Of a DNA stretch of 64,000 nucleotides, positions 17,574 to 26,011 are shown one piece after another; the first letter of the stretch is position 1, and every line of letters begins with the position of its first letter. The stretch comes from Bacteroidota bacterium. GTDB taxonomy: Bacteria; Bacteroidota; Bacteroidia; Bacteroidales; Porphyromonadaceae. Where the stretch lies: NCBI GenBank assembly GCA_023389855.1, contig JAEWDZ010000008.1, positions 4,151-68,150 on the forward strand, written 5' to 3'. Below the pieces are notes generated by a model. That model saw nothing but the letters and a program-made list of their open reading frames with translations. It had not been told where the DNA came from and did not search any database. Both the position numbers and the translations under genes were made by a program.

Positions 17574-18548
17574 TTATAAGATGATATCATGGCTATATAC
17601 TCCCCATCCATCAATTTTGATGTCGATGCTCATATTGGTATTGTCATAGCCTGGTATCACCGTTATTTCCAACTCGTGAACAAAGTCGCAGGCCAGCTTT
17701 TTGTTGGGTACTTTATCCAGCAGTGCCTTCAGGTCACGCCCATCCTCGGGAATGATATTTTTTTTACTGCCATTGACGGTCGTTGTGAGGCTGAGAGTAG
17801 GTCGTGTATTAGGCAAGTCGAGTCGGAGTGTACTGATCTGGAAGGTGTCGTCTTCGGGTTGCTTGATCTCCTTGCGATAAACGATATCTTGGTTAAGAAC
17901 TTCACCATCAAAGTTGTAGGTACCATTTGTATCGGTAATATCAAAGAAAAAAGTGCGGTCGTGCTCAAGTCCCTTGACTTTTACCGTGAAGTCGTTTGTA
18001 TAGCGTGTAAGATTGGGGCTCAGCTCATGATGGAAAGGTTCGTCTATATTACGCATCCTATCGGACAGGCTATCGAGTGTTATCTCTCCGTAATAGAGAA
18101 TTGGCAATTGCTTCGCCATCAAGAAGTGGGTTGGATTCGTGATCACGGAGAGGCTATAGTCTGCGTAGTTTTTATTTTCAGCGATCTCAGGAGCTACACT
18201 ATAGTCGCTGGGCAGAGCATTTACCCAAAAACGGCTAGTCAGCGTTTCGTATTTGCCGTAGGGGACATTTAGACTATAGATCGTATCGGGAGAAAGGGCA
18301 ACCTCTTGAAAAGTACGATGGGCTACAATTTGCCCCTTTTCATCGGTTACTACCACCAACATCTGTTTTATATCTTCAGGATATGAAGGACTATCCATAC
18401 AGGGCGTCTGAACGTAGGGCTTATATTCTAGGGTGATACCGCAGGAAGGGTAGCATTCATCGGTTACATAAGAACAACTGGTAAGCAGTGTCCACTGTAC
18501 CAAGAGAGCTGTACTCAATAAAAGTATGTGTCGCTTCAGTAAAGTCAT
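17574..18548 (-). CDS. mfa2: Mfa2/FimB-family fimbrial anchor lipoprotein
   Basis: A 324-residue lipoprotein of the FimB/Mfa2 family, which caps and anchors the short fimbria at the outer membrane and regulates its length. The signal peptide ends in lipobox LLTSC (C25). The N-terminal beta domain contains LVVVTDEKGQIVAHRTF and the start of the second domain LPILYYGEITL is typical. The start at 18548 is chosen over 18605 because only it gives a proper signal peptide. It follows mfa1 after a 271-nt gap with a hairpin. The last eight residues, VYSHDIIL, are identical to those of the mfa1 product. No mfa3-mfa5 follow. Confidence 0.85.
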   Translation of the reverse strand: MTLLKRHILLLSTALLVQWTLLTSCSYVTDECYPSCGITLEYKPYVQTPCMDSPSYPEDIKQMLVVVTDEKGQIVAHRTFQEVALSPDTIYSLNVPYGKYETLTSRFWVNALPSDYSVAPEIAENKNYADYSLSVITNPTHFLMAKQLPILYYGEITLDSLSDRMRNIDEPFHHELSPNLTRYTNDFTVKVKGLEHDRTFFFDITDTNGTYNFDGEVLNQDIVYRKEIKQPEDDTFQISTLRLDLPNTRPTLSLTTTVNGSKKNIIPEDGRDLKALLDKVPNKKLACDFVHELEITVIPGYDNTNMSIDIKIDGWGVYSHDIIL

Positions 18549-18712
18549 AAATATGGATCGAATTTGTTTAAGCCTATGAACCCTGCTACTAAGGGATGAT
18601 CTCAAACGAGGGAATCTATCTAATGCTATGTAGATGGGTCTTTATATTTGTTCCGTGAGTGGATAAGATGGCAAGCTGCCTATTGCTTTGATGTATGGTC
18701 TTTAGTTAGAAA

Positions 18713-18751
18713 ACCCGAGGGCTTTAGGGGAAGCCCTCTACGCCCTCGGGT
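18713..18751 (-). terminator. Intercistronic hairpin between mfa1 and mfa2 (attenuator candidate)
   Basis: A perfect 10-bp GC-rich stem, arms 18713-18722 (ACCCGAGGGC) and 18742-18751 (GCCCTCGGGT), with a structured loop. The minus strand continues with a weak UUUCUAACUA tract. It could partly stop transcription and keep mfa2 below mfa1. Confidence 0.5.
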
Positions 18752-18819
18752 AAATAGAACGTGATGAAGTGAATCGAAAGAGGAGCGGACTCCTATTCAT
18801 TCGACTTTAGCTTACACGC

Positions 18820-20445
18820 TTATAGTATGATATCGTGGCTGTATACGTTCCAAGGAAGAATGTTGATATCTACAGACAAATAAGTCTTAGATTCGATAAC
18901 AGGATCTTCGGGAGTTACAGGCGTTTCGTCACCTACGTTGGGAGATGGGTCGGGGTTTTCAGGAGTTGTGGGATCATCGGGATAGCGATTGTTCCAGGGG
19001 AGACCCAGTTCGGTGAGTTGCAAGATGTTGATATGGTAGATATCGTTACGGCCAATAGGGAATTTGGTCGCACCGCGATAACCATCAGCTACGATATCGG
19101 GGTTGGGGAATACGTAGTAAATGGCTTTACCATTGACAAAGGCTTTTACAGGTTGACCTTTGATACCACCCTTATTAGGATCTTGTGAGTTGGCATAGCT
19201 AGCATATACAGCACCAGCCTTATCACCAGCACCTACTACCCAGAAAGTACCGTTGCTTTGGAATGTGTATTCACGCTGAATTTTTGTCAGGCCATCTTGT
19301 ACATCATTGCGGTCAGCACGGATTTGGTCTGCTGTAACTTCGCCATACTTACCTGTAAATTCAGCGCTTTTAGTTTTGTCAGCAAACATTTTGTCTGTAG
19401 GCTTGAGATAAGCACGAACCATGATGTAGGTCGTATTTGTAGCTTTGTAATCGCCACGACTCATTTCGCTGAGGAATATATTTTTACCCTTGAAGGCAGC
19501 GTCACCTACACCATCGGTAGTGCGGTTACCCATTACTTCTTCTACTGTGCGGTCAGTAGTTTTGAGATCGCTAACGAGGAGTTTGCCCTCAACACCAGTT
19601 TTTGTGAATTGACCTTGTGCTACGTTCCAGTCGTAGTTAGGGCTCTTGAATACAGATTGATCTACATTCTTTGTGAGGTAGAAAGAGCCTTCTACAAGTC
19701 CTGCTGTATAGTTCATGCTTTCCACTGTGTAGAGTGCTTCTTGCGTACCCTTTTTTGCCATCATGATATTTTTGGCTTTAGTTACAAAGCATACAGCTGC
19801 TACGCGAGCTACTTCTACCGTAACTTTGTTCTTGCCGCCAGTTTCTTTGAGGGCTTCTTCTTCGCTAACATCTTTCTGTACATCAATTTCGCCGTTCTGA
19901 ACTTTTTCGCTATTGGCCATGAGGACCTTAGATTTTACAGAGCTTTGTGTGTTGTCCATCTGAGCGATCTCAGCACTGAAAGCTACTGCTTTTTTGTACA
20001 TTTGTTCGAAAGCTGCTCTTGAAGGAGTTGCTTCGAGAGCGTTGATAAGATTTTGTGTTCCGTTAATAAGAACGTAAACTTTCTTCTTACCAGCAGTGGT
20101 CTCGATAGCTTTCTTAGCTACGAGCTTCACTTCTTTAGTATTGGCATCAGCTTGTTTGGTATCGAAGTCATCCTTTGTGAGGTCAGTCTTAAAGACATTG
20201 GTTTCATCAACGACATAAACGCTGATATTCTCAATAAGGTTTTCACCTACGTAAAGCTTGGGGTCAAGTACTTTCTTGCCACTTTCATCACCTGCACGAA
20301 GAGTGGAGTTAGGTAGGTTAAGGGCAATGGTCATGTAGGTGTCTCCGGTGCTCTTTTGGATCTTCTGGGGCTCTTTCTCCTTGCAGGCTGAGAATAGCAA
20401 TACAGCGCTCATGAGAATCCCCATAATGACACTAATTTTTTTCAT
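18820..20445 (-). CDS. mfa1: Mfa1-family major fimbrial shaft protein (fimbrillin)
   Basis: The 541-residue precursor of a shaft protein of the Mfa1 (minor/short) fimbriae. It is exported as a lipoprotein (lipobox FSAC, C21), then cut by an Arg-specific gingipain; a matching site, LR50-A51GD, is present where the known Mfa1 has R49-A50. The two transthyretin-like domains and the C-terminal segment ILPWNVYSHDIIL match the Mfa1 ending ILPWKVHSYEVDL-like pattern from P. gingivalis. A Pro-rich stretch (about 495-520) precedes this C-terminal strand, which acts as donor strand in assembly. The start at 20445 begins the signal peptide. A promoter lies about 140 nt upstream. Confidence 0.93.
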   Translation of the reverse strand: MKKISVIMGILMSAVLLFSACKEKEPQKIQKSTGDTYMTIALNLPNSTLRAGDESGKKVLDPKLYVGENLIENISVYVVDETNVFKTDLTKDDFDTKQADANTKEVKLVAKKAIETTAGKKKVYVLINGTQNLINALEATPSRAAFEQMYKKAVAFSAEIAQMDNTQSSVKSKVLMANSEKVQNGEIDVQKDVSEEEALKETGGKNKVTVEVARVAAVCFVTKAKNIMMAKKGTQEALYTVESMNYTAGLVEGSFYLTKNVDQSVFKSPNYDWNVAQGQFTKTGVEGKLLVSDLKTTDRTVEEVMGNRTTDGVGDAAFKGKNIFLSEMSRGDYKATNTTYIMVRAYLKPTDKMFADKTKSAEFTGKYGEVTADQIRADRNDVQDGLTKIQREYTFQSNGTFWVVGAGDKAGAVYASYANSQDPNKGGIKGQPVKAFVNGKAIYYVFPNPDIVADGYRGATKFPIGRNDIYHINILQLTELGLPWNNRYPDDPTTPENPDPSPNVGDETPVTPEDPVIESKTYLSVDINILPWNVYSHDIIL

Positions 20446-20588
20446 AGTTAAATATTGGGTTAATGTTATCAAGGTTAATGCTTCTTTTCTATAGTTTACG
20501 GCTCTGCGTCAATTTAATGTGTAAAGACTTACACAAATATGCTCCGTTTCGGATGCTTGGCTCTGAAACGATACTACATTTTCGCGAG

Positions 20589-20620
20589 CAAAGTTAATCA
20601 TTTATTTTGATGTAGCCAAA
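20589..20620 (-). promoter_or_regulatory. Promoter of mfa1-mfa2
   Basis: Minus-strand TTTG (20617-20620), 20 nt, then TAACTTTG (20589-20596): a near-perfect Bacteroidetes promoter. The leader to the mfa1 ATG is about 137 nt. The 20446-20772 gap holds this promoter, the leader and the hut terminator, and no gene. Confidence 0.65.
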
Positions 20621-20703
20621 TTTTTCACTATAAATTGCAGGATAAATTTGATAATAGTTCTTTGATAGCGTACCGTTTTCTCGAAATCATTTACGAAAAA
20701 AAA

Positions 20704-20729
20704 GAGTTTGCTCCATTCGAGGCAAACTC
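20704..20729 (-). terminator. Terminator of the hut operon
   Basis: GAGTTTGC (20704-20711) pairs with GCAAACTC (20722-20729); flanking bases add to the stem. On the minus strand it runs into a tract of eight U. It lies 45 nt after the hutH stop. Confidence 0.75.
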
Positions 20730-20772
20730 CTTTTCGTCTTTACGTTCTGGCTATGAGCCAGAAGTAATTTTT

Positions 20773-22275
20773 TTACTCGAATTTGTAGGTGAGTACGAAT
20801 TGACGCGCTTTCTCCATCTGCTGGTACATCACTACATCCTCTTCTACACTGGGAATTTCTTTCCTAAAAGCAGAAAAAAGAGCCTCTATCTTGGCGGAAC
20901 TCTTGGCGGGTCTACGGAATTCTAAGGCCTGAGCAGCATTGAGCAGCTCGATAGCAAATATCCTCTCCAGATTGTCAATGATACAAAGCAGTTTTGTCGC
21001 TGCATTGGCTCCCATCGATACGTGGTCTTCTTGTCCGTTACTGGAGACGATGCTATCACTGGCAGCGCTATAGCAGTACATCTTATTTTTGCTGACCATA
21101 GCTGCAGCTGCATACTGAGGAATCATGAATCCACTATTGAGCCCTGGGTTAGCAACAAGGAACTCGGGTAAGCCACGTAGTCCTAGTATCAACTGGGCTA
21201 CACGGCGTTCGGATATATTGCCCAGCTCTGCAAGTGCGATAGCAAAGAAATCATACGTAATGGCTAGCGGTTGCCCATGGAAATTACCTCCACTTACGAC
21301 CCGATCCTCATCGGGAAAGACCGTAGGATTGTCGGTGACGGAGTTGATCTCTGTTTCGACTACTTGCTTAATATAGCTGAAAGCATCTCTACTGGCTCCA
21401 TGCACCTGTGGTACGCATCGGAAACTGTACGGGTCTTGTACCTGTGCTTTAGCCTTTTGTTGCATTTCGCTTCCCTCGAGTAGAGTGCGCATATGACGAG
21501 CTACAATAAGTTGCCCTGCATGAGGGCGTATGGTATGGAGCTCATCGGAGAAGGGGGCTGTGAGTCCGTCGAATGCTTCGAGTGACAATGCGGCGCAGTT
21601 GTCTGCAATATCTTGTAGTCGCATTGCTTTCATCAAAGCAAAGACACCATGGCTACTCATAAATTGAGTGCCGTTGAGTAGCGCTAGTCCCTCCTTGCTT
21701 CGCAGCGTGATAGTTTGCCAGCCTAGCTCTTGATAGACCTCTTTTGCGGGTCGTTTTTCGCCTTTGTAGCGAACCTCTCCCTCTCCGATTAGTGGGAGAA
21801 ACAGGTTGGCCAAAGGAGCAAGGTCTCCCGAGGCTCCGAGGCTACCACGGTCATAGACGATGGGTAGTACATCGTGGTTGAGCATATCCAAGATGCGCTG
21901 AACCGTTTCTACTTGTACTCCACTATGGCCCAACTGTAATGCGTGCGCTTTCAATAGAAGCATAAGGCGAATAAGATCGGCCTCTACTTCGTTGCCCGTG
22001 CTACAGGCATGGCTCTTGACAAGATTTTCTTGTAGGGTGGTCAGCTGCTCTGCACTGATACTGCGATTGCACAAACTCCCAAATCCTGTGGTCACCCCAT
22101 AGATAGGCTTATCGCTTTCAAGTACTTTGCGATCCAAATAATCTCTGCAGTGCTGTATGCGTTGCTTAGCTTCAGCACTGAGCTCAAGGAAAGGTCTTTC
22201 CCGAAGATATTGCTCACAACTTTCTATGGTAAGATCCTTTTCACCGATTAGCATTTTATGCTGATTTTTGCTCAT
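20773..22275 (-). CDS. hutH: Histidine ammonia-lyase
   Basis: HutH removes ammonia from L-histidine to give urocanate, the first step of histidine catabolism. The 500-residue enzyme has the MIO-forming triad A148-S149-G150 in GSLGASGDLAPLA and the conserved YGVTTGFGSL segment at about 59-68. The start at 22275 lies 10 nt after the fchA stop; a longer frame to 22341 overlaps fchA without merit. It is the last gene of ftcD-hutI-fchA-hutH and is followed by a strong terminator. Length and motifs are normal. Confidence 0.96.
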   Translation of the reverse strand: MSKNQHKMLIGEKDLTIESCEQYLRERPFLELSAEAKQRIQHCRDYLDRKVLESDKPIYGVTTGFGSLCNRSISAEQLTTLQENLVKSHACSTGNEVEADLIRLMLLLKAHALQLGHSGVQVETVQRILDMLNHDVLPIVYDRGSLGASGDLAPLANLFLPLIGEGEVRYKGEKRPAKEVYQELGWQTITLRSKEGLALLNGTQFMSSHGVFALMKAMRLQDIADNCAALSLEAFDGLTAPFSDELHTIRPHAGQLIVARHMRTLLEGSEMQQKAKAQVQDPYSFRCVPQVHGASRDAFSYIKQVVETEINSVTDNPTVFPDEDRVVSGGNFHGQPLAITYDFFAIALAELGNISERRVAQLILGLRGLPEFLVANPGLNSGFMIPQYAAAAMVSKNKMYCYSAASDSIVSSNGQEDHVSMGANAATKLLCIIDNLERIFAIELLNAAQALEFRRPAKSSAKIEALFSAFRKEIPSVEEDVVMYQQMEKARQFVLTYKFE

Positions 22276-22285
22276 AGTCGGAGTG

Positions 22286-22912
22286 TTATTTACAGGCTTC
22301 TTTGGTAATGTCGATGATTTTCTTTTCGCGTGCCATGACATCTGCTTCGAGACGGTCTGCTTCTTCGCTCATATTGGCTACATATGCTTGATCCTTGAGA
22401 CCTGTAAGATTGATACGAACATTGAAGAGCGCTCCTACGATGGCTACGCGAGCACACATCATAGCTACGCATCCATCTGTGATAGCGTTTTGATTACCGC
22501 GAGCTACCACTGCTTCGATCTTGTCGAGTAGTTGGTGGGTACGCTTAGCTACCGCCATAGGTACTTCGGCTGCATATTTGGTGCTTTCTTGGATTGCTTG
22601 GCTACGTACCGCTTTTTCTTCTTCTGTTTCTTTTGGCATCTTGAAGGCTGCAAACACTTTATTATAAGCGTCGCTATCGCGGTCTACGTCGAGTACGAGT
22701 TCTTTCTGAATAGCAGCAGCTTCTTGGGCTAGTGCTTTCATCTCATCTTCTACCTCGGCATATTTCTTTCTACCAATTGTAAGGCCAGCCACCATCTCGG
22801 CTAAAGCCGCTGCAATGGCTCCGTTGAGTGCGGATATACTACCGCCACCAGGCACGGGTGCTTCACCAGCTGTTTCGGCGAGGAATCCTTTAATTGTAAG
22901 TTCTGTAAGCAT
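22286..22912 (-). CDS. fchA: Formiminotetrahydrofolate cyclodeaminase
   Basis: This enzyme converts 5-formimino-THF to 5,10-methenyl-THF and ammonia, passing the one-carbon unit from histidine to folate. The 208-residue product has the folate-binding loop PVPGGGSISALNGAIAAAL (about 19-37) and a helical C-terminal part as in the family. In this genome the activity is a separate gene rather than fused to FtcD. It lies 10 nt from hutI and 10 nt from hutH, in one operon. Confidence 0.93.
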   Translation of the reverse strand: MLTELTIKGFLAETAGEAPVPGGGSISALNGAIAAALAEMVAGLTIGRKKYAEVEDEMKALAQEAAAIQKELVLDVDRDSDAYNKVFAAFKMPKETEEEKAVRSQAIQESTKYAAEVPMAVAKRTHQLLDKIEAVVARGNQNAITDGCVAMMCARVAIVGALFNVRINLTGLKDQAYVANMSEEADRLEADVMAREKKIIDITKEACK

Positions 22913-22922
22913 ATCGTAAATA

Positions 22923-24194
22923 TTAATATTGGGCTATAGTTTGATTTTTGTAGCATACACCACCAATGATTGTGCTGTCTACAATGTTCATTCCAAAGTG
23001 ATAGGATAGGAATTTATAGTTGGGGTAGCGCAAAAGTACGAGGTCGCCCTCCTTGCCTACTTCTATGGAGCCTACTTGGTGGGCTCGGTCTATCGCCGCA
23101 GCTCCATTGAGGGTTAAAGCAGTAATGGCTTCTTCGATGCTCATGCCCATATTGATTGTAGAGAGAGCAAAAAGCAGCGGAATAGAGGCTGAGAAGCAAC
23201 TGCCGGGATTAAGGTCACTAGCTACTGCTACAGCACATCCTGCATCGATCATTTTGCGTGCGGGGGCATATTCTGCTTTCAGACTGAACGCCGTACAGGG
23301 AAGTAGGGTGCCTACAGTATTGCTGGCGGCAAGAGCTTCAATCCCTTTGTCACTGATACAAAGAAGATGATCTGCGGAGAGGCAGCCAAGCTCTGCGGCC
23401 AGTTCACTCCCTCCGAAAGGTACGATTTCATCAGCGTGCATCTTTAGTTTGAAGCCCATTTCTTTCGCTGCGTTGAGCAGAAGGCGTGTTTCATCGTGGT
23501 CGAAGACACCTTTTTCCGTAAAAATATCGCATATTTCGGCTAGCCCGCTTTCCTTTACTGCGGGAAGCATTTCTTGTATCATATGATGGATATACTCGGT
23601 TGAGTGCCCTTTATATTCTGGAGGTGTATCATGTGCCCCCATAAAGGTCGATACCAGGCGAATGGGATGTCTTTCTTTGAGTCGGGCCGTAGTACGTAGC
23701 TGGCGGAGTTCTGTTTCTAGTTCCATGCCGTAACCACTCTTGGCCTCGGCTGTAGTGACGCCCATTGAGAGCATCGCATTGAGGTGACCTAAAGCGGGTA
23801 GGTAAAGCTCTTCCTCGGAGGCTTTGCGTGTAGAGTTCATGGTTTTTGCTATGCCCCCACCTCTCTCCATAATGCTCATATAGCTGTCTCCAGCCAGACG
23901 CCACTGAAATTCATCTTCCCGGTAGGAGGCAAAGACGAGGTGAGTATGGCTATCTACGAATCCAGGAAGAATAGCATTGCCTTTAGCATCCAGCTTTTCA
24001 CAACCATCAGTAAGTTCTTGTGGGAGTTCATCGGATTTACCTACAAAGGCTATTTTGCCATCGCGTATTACAATAGCAGCATCCTCGATGACAAGAATAT
24101 CGCGCATCGCTTCTTTCCCTTTGCGGGCAGAGGTGCCTCGGGGGGTTGCCACCTGACCGATATTGTATATGTACAAGTTGTTACTTCTATTCAT
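22923..24194 (-). CDS. hutI: Imidazolonepropionase
   Basis: HutI opens the imidazolone ring to give N-formimino-L-glutamate. The 423-residue metal-dependent amidohydrolase carries the metal-site segment GFVDSHTHLVFA (about 73-84), MHADEI later on, and ASDLNPGSC near the C-terminus. The start at 24194 (MNRSNNLYIYNIGQ) leads straight into the first beta-strand; a start eight codons earlier is possible but adds nothing. It sits 70 nt after ftcD and 10 nt before fchA. Confidence 0.95.
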   Translation of the reverse strand: MNRSNNLYIYNIGQVATPRGTSARKGKEAMRDILVIEDAAIVIRDGKIAFVGKSDELPQELTDGCEKLDAKGNAILPGFVDSHTHLVFASYREDEFQWRLAGDSYMSIMERGGGIAKTMNSTRKASEEELYLPALGHLNAMLSMGVTTAEAKSGYGMELETELRQLRTTARLKERHPIRLVSTFMGAHDTPPEYKGHSTEYIHHMIQEMLPAVKESGLAEICDIFTEKGVFDHDETRLLLNAAKEMGFKLKMHADEIVPFGGSELAAELGCLSADHLLCISDKGIEALAASNTVGTLLPCTAFSLKAEYAPARKMIDAGCAVAVASDLNPGSCFSASIPLLFALSTINMGMSIEEAITALTLNGAAAIDRAHQVGSIEVGKEGDLVLLRYPNYKFLSYHFGMNIVDSTIIGGVCYKNQTIAQY

Positions 24195-24264
24195 ATGAGG
24201 TATTGGATTAAAAAACAACGAAAGGAAAGGTCTTTATTCCTTTCCCCCGTTGATAGTTTATGAA

Positions 24265-25170
24265 TTACTCCATCATGCGGAGTTCAAGTATTTGATCGTG
24301 AGAGAAGTTTTCTATACCTAGATAGTACTCTGCACAGTCGATAAGCGCAGCCATCGGTAAGAGACCTATAACCTCTGCACCCACAATCTCTACACCATAT
24401 CTGCGGGCTTCCATACGTACCATCTCATGTGCGCGGTACACGGCAGTGCGGGTAAAGTCTGTCAAGTTCATAGATACTTGCGTGATATGACGGTCGGTAA
24501 GTTCCACACCCATCGCTTTGCAGAAGCGGAGACCACCTCCGATATGCCGTACTCGCTTGGCTATAGCGTCCGCAATAGAGATGTCTGCAGTATTGAGATT
24601 TACGTTGTAAGCAACGAGCGGCATACGTGCTCCTACGGCTACCACGCCTGCAGTGGGGTGTATGTCGGCAGGTCCGAAGTCAGGTTTCCATTCCTCTTCG
24701 TGTATTTTTTCGGCCATTCCTTCGAATTGACCTTTACGTATCTTCGCCAGATTTTCGCGATGGGGAGCAGAGGCGCTCTGTTCATACAGGAATACGGGTA
24801 CTTGATAGCGGTTGCTGATCTCTTGAGCCACTTCTTTAGAAAGTGCTATAGCCTCCTCCATTTCCATGTTGCGAATAGGGATAAAGGGAACGACATCGAC
24901 AGCCCCCATACGAGGGTGTTGCCCTTCGTGCTTGGTCATGTCGATTAGATCGACAGCAATGCCAAAAGCTTCTAGGAGAGCTTCTTTTACGGGTTCTGGC
25001 TCACCGAGTACTGTCACGACGAGGCGGTTGTGGTCTTCATCGTTGCTGTAGTTGAGGAGCTTAACTCCGTTTCTTGTGCGGAATGGATTTACTATTTTTT
25101 CGATTTTTTCTTTGTCTCGTCCTTCACTAAAATTGGGGACACATTCGACGATCTTTGTAGATGTAGCCAT
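24265..25170 (-). CDS. ftcD: Glutamate formimidoyltransferase
   Basis: Transfers the formimino group from formiminoglutamate to tetrahydrofolate, releasing glutamate. The 301-residue product shows the FTCD N- and C-terminal subdomains: start KIVECVPNFSEGRDKEKI, the GMGAV-like segment HPRMGAVDVVPFIP with the catalytic His region, and VNLNTADISIADAIAKRVR. It is the first gene of the hut cluster. A TACCTTCG box lies 50 nt upstream but without a good -33. Urocanase (hutU), the missing pathway step, is not in the window. Confidence 0.94.
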   Translation of the reverse strand: MATSTKIVECVPNFSEGRDKEKIEKIVNPFRTRNGVKLLNYSNDEDHNRLVVTVLGEPEPVKEALLEAFGIAVDLIDMTKHEGQHPRMGAVDVVPFIPIRNMEMEEAIALSKEVAQEISNRYQVPVFLYEQSASAPHRENLAKIRKGQFEGMAEKIHEEEWKPDFGPADIHPTAGVVAVGARMPLVAYNVNLNTADISIADAIAKRVRHIGGGLRFCKAMGVELTDRHITQVSMNLTDFTRTAVYRAHEMVRMEARRYGVEIVGAEVIGLLPMAALIDCAEYYLGIENFSHDQILELRMME

Positions 25171-25325
25171 AATTGATGGTGTCTGTTATGTTAATTAATT
25201 GTGTTATATACCGTTTGATACGAAGGTACAAATATTTTCTGAGATAATGACTCGTCTCCTTTATTCATATCGCTATGCCAAAGAGCGGTCGCGATCATAG
25301 CTGAAAGGAGTCTTTGTAGAATATA

Positions 25326-25955
25326 CTACTTAAACATATCGATCGTTTTGATCAGATTGTCGATAAAGAACTTCGTGGATAGTGCCAATAGGATCACACC
25401 GAAGAACTTACGCAATATAAAGATACCTCCTTTTCCTAGCCACTTTTCAAGCAGTGGCGCAAAACGTAGCATAGCATATATCCCAACGATATTACATACA
25501 ATGGCGATAAGAAGGTTGATATAGGCTACACCGTTGGAGCGCATTGTCAAGAGAGCTGTAAAGGAGGCGGCTCCCGCAAAGAGGGGGAAAACCAGTGGTA
25601 CTATGTTCGCGTTGCTGGCACCGCTTTCTTCGTCTTTAAAGATCTGCACTCCAAATAGCATTTCTACGGCTAAAACGAAAAGAACTATACTCCCCGCTAC
25701 AGCAAAACTATTAACATCAACCCCAAAGATATTGAGCATCGGCTCGCCAACAAATAAGAAACATAAGAGCATGACGAACGTCCATAGAGAGACTTGATTG
25801 GGGTTGATAGCATTCCCTTTACTCTTGAGACTAAGAACTATAGGAATCGCTCCAATAATATCTACAGATACAAAAAGGAGCATTGTCGAAGAAAAGGCTT
25901 CGTTGAAAGAAAAATACTGCAGATCGGTAAGGATATTAGACCAAATTTGTGCCAT
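25326..25955 (-). CDS. MarC-family membrane protein
   Basis: A 209-residue inner-membrane protein with six hydrophobic segments, matching the MarC/UPF0056 family in length and in the segments LLFVSVDIIGAIPIVLSL (about 26-43) and IVPLVFPLFAGAASFTALLTM (about 117-137). The family's function is unsettled; a role in antibiotic resistance has been withdrawn for the E. coli protein. The gene lies between ftcD (155-nt gap) and the hydroxyacyl-CoA dehydrogenase (57-nt gap) and may be the tail of that transcript. Confidence 0.88.
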   Translation of the reverse strand: MAQIWSNILTDLQYFSFNEAFSSTMLLFVSVDIIGAIPIVLSLKSKGNAINPNQVSLWTFVMLLCFLFVGEPMLNIFGVDVNSFAVAGSIVLFVLAVEMLFGVQIFKDEESGASNANIVPLVFPLFAGAASFTALLTMRSNGVAYINLLIAIVCNIVGIYAMLRFAPLLEKWLGKGGIFILRKFFGVILLALSTKFFIDNLIKTIDMFK

Positions 25956-26011
25956 AGAATGATATATTTAAGGGGTTAGGGGCAAGTGATAGATAAAAAC
26001 GCCTAGTGTCA

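Noticed and set aside
17589..18272. 227-codon plus-strand frame
   Set aside because: It is the mirror of the Mfa2 gene, which has a lipobox and family features.
19258..20022. 254-codon plus-strand frame
   Set aside because: It is antisense to mfa1; Cys/Phe-rich composition reflects the opposite strand of Lys/Glu-rich coding sequence.
24427..24948. 173-codon plus-strand frame
   Set aside because: It lies antisense to ftcD and has no recognisable domain.
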